Shown: positions 58,809 to 64,000 of the stretch, in pieces
How positions within the stretch are numbered: position 1 is the stretch's first letter
How the letters are laid out: each line of letters opens with the position of its first letter
Assembly: GCA_947561585.1 (NCBI GenBank)
Contig: CANNZV010000425.1
Location: 124,001 to 188,000 of the forward strand
Direction: 5' to 3'
DNA from: Caprella mutica
Lineage: Eukaryota > Arthropoda > Malacostraca > Amphipoda > Caprellidae
Length of the DNA: 64,000 nt
Notes under the pieces: generated by a model
Databases searched by the model: none
Seen by the model: only the letters and a program-made list of their open reading frames with translations
Told to the model about the DNA's origin: nothing
Translations under genes and position numbers: made by a program

Positions 58809-59689
58809 CAGCCTGCGTGATGAATATCTATAAAATATGTAGTTAAACAAAATCAGTTGATATTGGGCCCCTCTGTTATAATTTAAAATTTCTCTATAAA
58901 TGCTTTTAATTTTCAAAACTATGTTTATATAACATATCACAGTCAACAGAAAAGAAATTGATGAAGTACTTGCTTATTCATTAATTACATAAGATATATC
59001 CACACTGCAACCTTCACTGTCCGACTGTATAACTTTCTATTAGATTCAATAGAAGAAAAAGTTGAAATTACAAACTTCATTTCGTAATATCGTAAATTTA
59101 ATGATTTTTAGTTATTTAAGTAAACATTTAGATAGCTAATGGTTTTTAAGAGTATAAGCATTTCGTTAATGGTATATTTAGCATTTTAAACATGCTGTGT
59201 GTAGAATTGAATTTGCTGCCAATGGGTCCTACTTTTTCTTCGGAGGATAGAAGAAAAATCACAAGAATAACTTAAATTACATATTGGGATAGAAATTTAC
59301 AACCTAATTTTAATTTGTTTGCAGTTTTATAACCAGTAACCTTAGCTCTAAAAAATAGAGTGGAGGGAACCTTTGATTCAAACGTTAACTATTTTTAAAC
59401 CAAAAAAAATTTCAACCATAAAAATGCAGTTTATCAATAAATAATAAAAAGAAGCAGTTTCTTTTTAGAAACAATACATTTCGAAGTATCTTCAATAACC
59501 CATGTTACTTTTAAAAGCATCTCTACAATCAATTCATCACCATTATACCGATGCTTGTTTCACGGTTCAATGGATTAGGAATTCAAAGAAAGAATTCCAC
59601 TTACGGAAAAAAGAAGATTATTGTGTTACAGAGGAAAATAACTAAGAAATTACTGTAATAAATTGTGATTGAAGACGTGGATGGAATAG
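58809..59689. other. No gene recognised
   Basis: AT-rich, nothing assigned. Confidence 0.5.
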
Positions 59690-60000
59690 TTAAAGTATAC
59701 ATAGATAAATTAATGAGGAAATAGTAAAGATATTTAATGAATGAAATAATAAAGATACACACTGATGAATTAATGAATGAAATAGTAAAGAAATAATAAA
59801 TGTAATCAATGAATGAAATTGAAAATATACACACTGATGAATTAATGAATGAAATAGTAAAGAAATAATAAATGTAATTAATGAATGAAACAGTAAAGAT
59901 ACTCACTGATGAATTAATGAATGAGACAGCAAAGATACTCACTGATGAATTAATGAATGAAATAGTAAAGAAATAGTAAATATAATTAATGAATGAGATG
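59690..60000. repeat. Degenerate tandem repeat, ~36- and ~60-bp units
   Basis: aagatacacactgatgaatt, aatgaatgaaatagtaaag and aaataataaatgtaatta recur five to six times with variable spacing. The 113-codon minus frame at 59601-59942 is a by-product. Confidence 0.85.
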
Positions 60001-60163
60001 TATAACAGTGATGATTATACAAACATAACTAAGGTAACGAACATAATCACTTACAAACATCTTTACTCCATTTCATTCCTTACTCACATTAAACCGTTGT
60101 ATTAACGGTGACTGTACATAGCACAACAATTGAGTATTTTCCCTATATATTGAAATCGTAAGC

Positions 60164-60544
60164 TAGGGTAAATTTCAGGTTATTGTACTGTTCCACATTC
60201 ACGATCACATAAGAAAGAAAAGAGTATTTAATAGTTATTTTAAATCCTAATTTAAATTGGTTTCCATGATAGGGTAAGTTACGAATTATCGGTCAGTACT
60301 GCAACTTCGGTCATATCAGAAAAAACAATATGAAAATTATTATTATTAGATAGCCCTGCGTAATAATAATAATTTTTATATCGTTTTTCTTACATGACCG
60401 AAGTTGCAGTACTGACCAATAATTCGTAACTTACCATATCATGGATACCAATTAAAATAAAATCTAAATGACAATCAAAACACATTCCTTCCTACCATAA
60501 TCTATACAATGTGAAATTGTCCAATAACTTGGAGTTTAGCCTGG
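60164..60544. mobile_element. MITE family P1 outer copy, interrupted by a second P1
   Basis: The outer left end (ctagggtaaatttcaggtta, ctgttccacattcacgatca) and right end (aatgtgaaattgtccaataa, cttggagtttagcc) are inverted. The inner element at 60270-60438 splits the core exactly at its centre (ttccatga|TA ... TA|tcatggatacc). Confidence 0.9.
60270..60438. mobile_element. Inner P1 MITE with TA target duplication
   Basis: Inverted ends tagggtaagttacgaattat and attcgtaacttaccata. The arms (ggtcagtactgcaacttcgg; ccgaagttgcagtactgacc) match almost perfectly. Removing it restores the palindrome tccatgatatcatgga, demonstrating a TA duplication. Confidence 0.93.
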
Positions 60545-60648
60545 TAATTTATAACCATTTACTATCAGTTTATTTGATTTATTTGTTTTCACATTAAGAT
60601 GCTAGAGAACAGGATTGTGGTGAATTTATTATTCTTCATTCGTGACCA

Positions 60649-61082
60649 CTTAGCGTTCGCTAATAAGCGTTAATAGCGTTTAGATTTACCGCTAAGTATG
60701 GCGCTGCATTCATCAATACCATATGTAGCGTTATATGAGATAGCGTTATTACGCTAAATAAGAAAAACTGACTACTCGTAACGCTAGTTAATGGTTAGTA
60801 GCAGTAACTAGCGTCCATTCTAAATTAGCGTTGGATAGCGTTAATTTTAAATTAGCGCGTTATTTTTAATGTAGCGTTACTTTTAATATAGCCTTATTTC
60901 TAAAAAATAGCGTTAAAAAACGCTAACTAGCTCTAAATCTATAATTACGCTATTTAGCATCAATTAGCGTATAGCTCTAAGTATACATCTAATAACGCTA
61001 ATTTGTGATATGAATTCAATACAAATTTAATAAAATTTAATAACAACCAAATAGCGTTAAAAAGCGTTAATAACGCTCACTG
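60649..61082. repeat. Cluster of ~16 'agcgtt/aacgct' words in both orientations
   Basis: tagcgttaatagcgttta, gatagcgttattacgcta, aatagcgttaaaaaacgcta and agcgttaataacgctcac and similar, at irregular spacing. There is no fixed period. It is not a simple array or a single palindrome. Confidence 0.75.
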
Positions 61083-61511
61083 AATTTACTCATATAGAAA
61101 TACATGATAAATAAAAATTTCTATTACTGGAACTAAAATATAATTACTTGCATGATGCTTATAATTTAAATAACTAATTACTATATAATAATAATAACAA
61201 CATTATAATCATTATAAATGACTTTAATATGAAATAATCATAATAACAATTAGCCAGTTAAAATACAACAATGGTGTTAATTACAACTTTTGTTATTCAA
61301 TTTAACAATGTTCATTTGTCAGAGTTAAAGATAATAAAGATAATAATTGATATATTGTAAAGAAGAGATGTTATCTATGGCATTATCATAACTTAATCCG
61401 ATATAGTGAATGTATAGTGACCTACACTGACTGAGTGGGTAAAATGATACAAAGTGATGGAAGATAATCACTTGTAATTAGGTACTATTTTATCAACGCT
61501 CTTAAACCTTG
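61083..61511. other. No gene recognised
   Basis: AT-rich. Confidence 0.5.
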
Positions 61512-61697
61512 TGGGTAAGTTATGGTGGGGCCATGGAAGATTAGGAGGGGTAAGTTATGGTGGGGCCATAGAAGATTGAGGGAGAAAGTTATGGTGGGGC
61601 CATAGAAGATTGAAACGGGGACATAACTAATCCTCTCCATCTTCTATGGCCCCACCATACCCTACCCCTCTCAATCTTCTATGGCCACACTATCATT
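61512..61697. repeat. P3 element: three forward and two inverted units
   Basis: Forward ttatggtggggccat.gaag units at 61519, 61554 and 61588 are followed by the inverse: cttctatggccccaccatac, then cttctatggccacactat. Both arms have begun to multiply. Confidence 0.92.
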
Positions 61698-61852
61698 TTT
61701 TGCTGGGGCTACAGAGAATTTAAATATATGGCTATAGACATTCCAAACACAGTTACAGACTTTTTATTATTTAGATCATATGTGATAAATAATTTCTATT
61801 CATTGACCCATGATGCTGAAACACACGAATTGAGAAACATAGACACCTACTG

Positions 61853-62035
61853 AGAGAAAGTTATGGTGGGGCCATAGAAGATTGAGGGAGAAAGTTATGG
61901 TGGGGCCATAGAAGATTAAGAAAGAAAGTTATGTTGGGGAAATAGAAGATTGAGGGAGAAAGTTGTGGTGGGGGAATAGAAGATTGAGAGGGGCTCTTCC
62001 TTAATCTTCTATGCCACTCCACCATAATATTTTGT
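61853..62035. repeat. P3 element: four forward units and one inverted unit
   Basis: Units at about 61859, 61893, 61927 and 61961 (ttatggtggggccatagaag; later gttggggaaatag and ggtgggggaatag) then the inverse taatcttctatgccactcca then ccataat. Confidence 0.92.
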
Positions 62036-63232
62036 GGGTATTTTTGGAAAATTAGGATTCTTGTATTTAGAAGATTTAGATCATCAAAATGATAGAATAT
62101 TCGATTTCCTAAATTAACTTTTGAAAAGTATAAATTGCTATAGGATTAATTTGCTAATATTTTGTGTACTAATAGAGTTGGTGACATTTCTAGTCCCTCG
62201 TACCTGCTATCATTGGTAGTAAGATGGTACCATTTTAAAGATAAATTATAAAAGTTTTTGTACTGCTAATTATTTTAATATTTTGATAATTATTTAAGAG
62301 ATACTCCATGTTTAAATGTACTCAATAATTCAGGAACAGCTAATATTCACGCAGGAATATTCACGGAATATATAAATAAGTATTCCTAATATCAATTAGG
62401 TTACAATTAAATCAATTATACTTAATCAAAAAGTATGTTTTAATTGTTTACAAAGATTCTAATAGGAAACTGTAATGAAATGTTAATTAATTAATTGAAC
62501 TAATTACGTTTTCTGTACAATATAATATACCATTTAAATATTCAATAATGGGATAATAGATAATTATTAAAAGCATCAAGTAACTATTAATATTAATTAT
62601 CATTTGTAAAGCGAATTGAAATCAATTAATTAATTAAAATTGTGAAATTTTGTTTTTTAATGATTGATTTCCCTATTTTATATTTAAAAATTTGTTATTT
62701 CAATTTAGGTATTTATTTAAATTAGTAGAAATTAATATTTTTTGCTTAGTCATGGTGGTATTTATCTACATGACTTTATCCACTATGTTCATAGTTAATA
62801 TAAACATTGCATTGATAAATTTGGATAAAACTCTTTTTAATTAATTTTTTTTAGATTGAAATTTTTTTGCTAGGTATAAAATTATTCTAAAAATATTATA
62901 TTGTAAAATATTCTCTAAAATGTTTCAGTGCAAAACTGACTTATGAGAGAAAAATAAAGTTAGAAACAAATTAATCATATTAGATTGTGTTAGTCCTTTG
63001 TACCCAGAAACAATTTGAAACTGCAAAAATCGAGAATTTTTATTAAAAAAATTGTAAGTTATAGAAAGCATAATAATTTTCTTTTAAAAGGGAAATCACA
63101 ATTGTGCCTAACTGATGTAATTGTTTACATGTGTTATAATATATGGAAAAGTTTATCCGATCGTTTATGGAAAAAATCTCAAAAAAAGCGCACAATATAC
63201 ATTACTTGAATGGGGACATGCTTAAAGTCGCC
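62036..63232. other. No gene recognised
   Basis: AT-rich. The 64-codon frame at 63015-63209 lacks support. Confidence 0.5.
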
Positions 63233-63464
63233 TAAAGGGCCTTACACACGTAGGTTTTTTTTAAGTCTTTCCACCAGACGTTTTGCTAAGCTCCTCCTAC
63301 TTTTTTCACGAGATTTTTGAATCATATGAATCATCATGGATACCAACAAAAGTGAATAATAACCATAAACTTTTTTCTTATTTTCTCGTGGAAAAAGTAG
63401 GAGGAGCTTAGCAAAAAGTCTGGTGGAAAGTCTTAAAAAACCCTACGTGTGTACGGTATAAAGG
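63233..63464. mobile_element. MITE family P2, copy 2 (~230 bp)
   Basis: Inverted arms: cttacacacgtaggtttttt, agtctttccaccagacg, gctaagctcctcctac; and gtaggaggagcttagcaaaa, gtctggtggaaagtctt, ccctacgtgtgtac. Only half of the shared core (atcatggataccaac) remains. Confidence 0.92.
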
Positions 63465-63609
63465 GTTACAATGTAACTATTTGTAGTTAGTAACACAAAC
63501 ATTGCCAAATAGAGACTATATTAAGACTAAAGTGAGAGTATTTGTCATATAGGGTAAGGGAGAGACAAGTTACCCCAAAAGGAACTAAACCCACTATATT
63601 ATGACCTTA

Positions 63610-63957
63610 AATATTACGATTTATGTCCCTATATATTGCTATAATGTGGCCCTATATACTACTATAATGTGGCCCTATATACTACTATAATGTGGCCCTA
63701 TATACTACTATAATGTGGCCCTATATACTACTATAGTGTGGCCCTATATACTACTATAATGTGGCCCTATATACTACTATAATGTGGCCCTATATACTAC
63801 TATAATGTGGCCCTATATACTACTATAGTGTGGCCCTATATACTACTATAATGTGGCCCTATATACTACTATAATGTGGCCCTATATACTACTATAGTGT
63901 GGCCCTATATACTACTATAATGTGGCCCTATATACTACTATAATGTGGCCCTATATA
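63610..63957. repeat. 23-bp minisatellite, about 15 copies
   Basis: The unit is tgtggccctatatactacta plus taa, with a tatag variant every four or three units (at about 63735, 63827 and 63896), again implying multi-unit block duplication. The first two units are diverged. Confidence 0.96.
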
Positions 63958-64000
63958 TCATAATTTAATGAGGTACAGTCAAAGGAAAGTGCATCTGTGA

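Overview
The window reads as non-genic, AT-rich nuclear DNA from an invertebrate, most likely an arthropod and perhaps an insect. The reasons are the strong A+T bias, no bacterial-style gene packing, plausible GT..AG splice signals, many palindromic non-autonomous DNA transposons (MITEs) with TA target sites, and two copies of a roughly 600-bp 'GACCTTGACC' element of a kind I recall from animal genomes. I cannot name the species. No tRNA, rRNA, CRISPR array or conserved protein family was recognised.

About 18 kb of the 64 kb is tandem repeat: some thirty-five separate arrays, nearly all with different unit sequences and periods of 7 to about 110 bp. The largest are a 21-bp array at 6.95-8.07 kb, 52-bp at 3.2-4.1, 22-bp at 10.7-11.4, 40-bp at 14.8-15.5, 11-bp at 31.7-32.5, 35-bp at 38.4-39.1, 51.5-52.6 and 56.6-57.1, 32-bp at 43.9-45.2 (running into an 891-base N gap), 45-bp at 46.6-47.8, 23-bp at 48.0-49.1 and 63.6-63.96, and 33-bp at 53.7-54.5. 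Most long open frames in the window are by-products of arrays whose period is a multiple of three, and are not called as genes.

The second layer is palindromic mobile elements. Family P1 (ends like gggtaagttacgaattatcg, TA-flanked) occurs at 16.9, 19.1, 23.3-23.7 (nested), 26.4, 50.5, 56.0, 58.6 and 60.2-60.5 kb (nested). Family P2 is at 29.8 and 63.2 kb. Family P3 (ttatggtggggccatagaag) is present as single copies and as arrays. There are also a foldback element at 42.9-43.9, a set of GC-rich-core inverted repeats at 17.4-18.6, a 77-bp element at 38.0, and an older dispersed repeat with copies at 0.1, 1.8, 12.0 and 43.2 kb.

The most interesting pattern links the two layers. Several arrays (5.6, 34.2, 38.4, 51.5, 56.6, 61.5 and 61.9 kb) are forward tandem copies of one arm of an inverted-repeat element, and each still ends in a copy of the opposite arm. 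Three unrelated arm sequences show this, and one family shows a series from one copy to about thirty. This suggests that minisatellites here are born by one-sided expansion of MITE arms.

The best gene evidence is weak but real: a candidate two-exon, + strand gene for a 131-residue protein with two hydrophobic segments (coding 34960-35209 and 36471-36616). It has an acceptor upstream at 34793-34794 and phase-compatible splice sites. A possible separate coding exon lies at 25131-25265. All other gene-like signals are below the level I would call.
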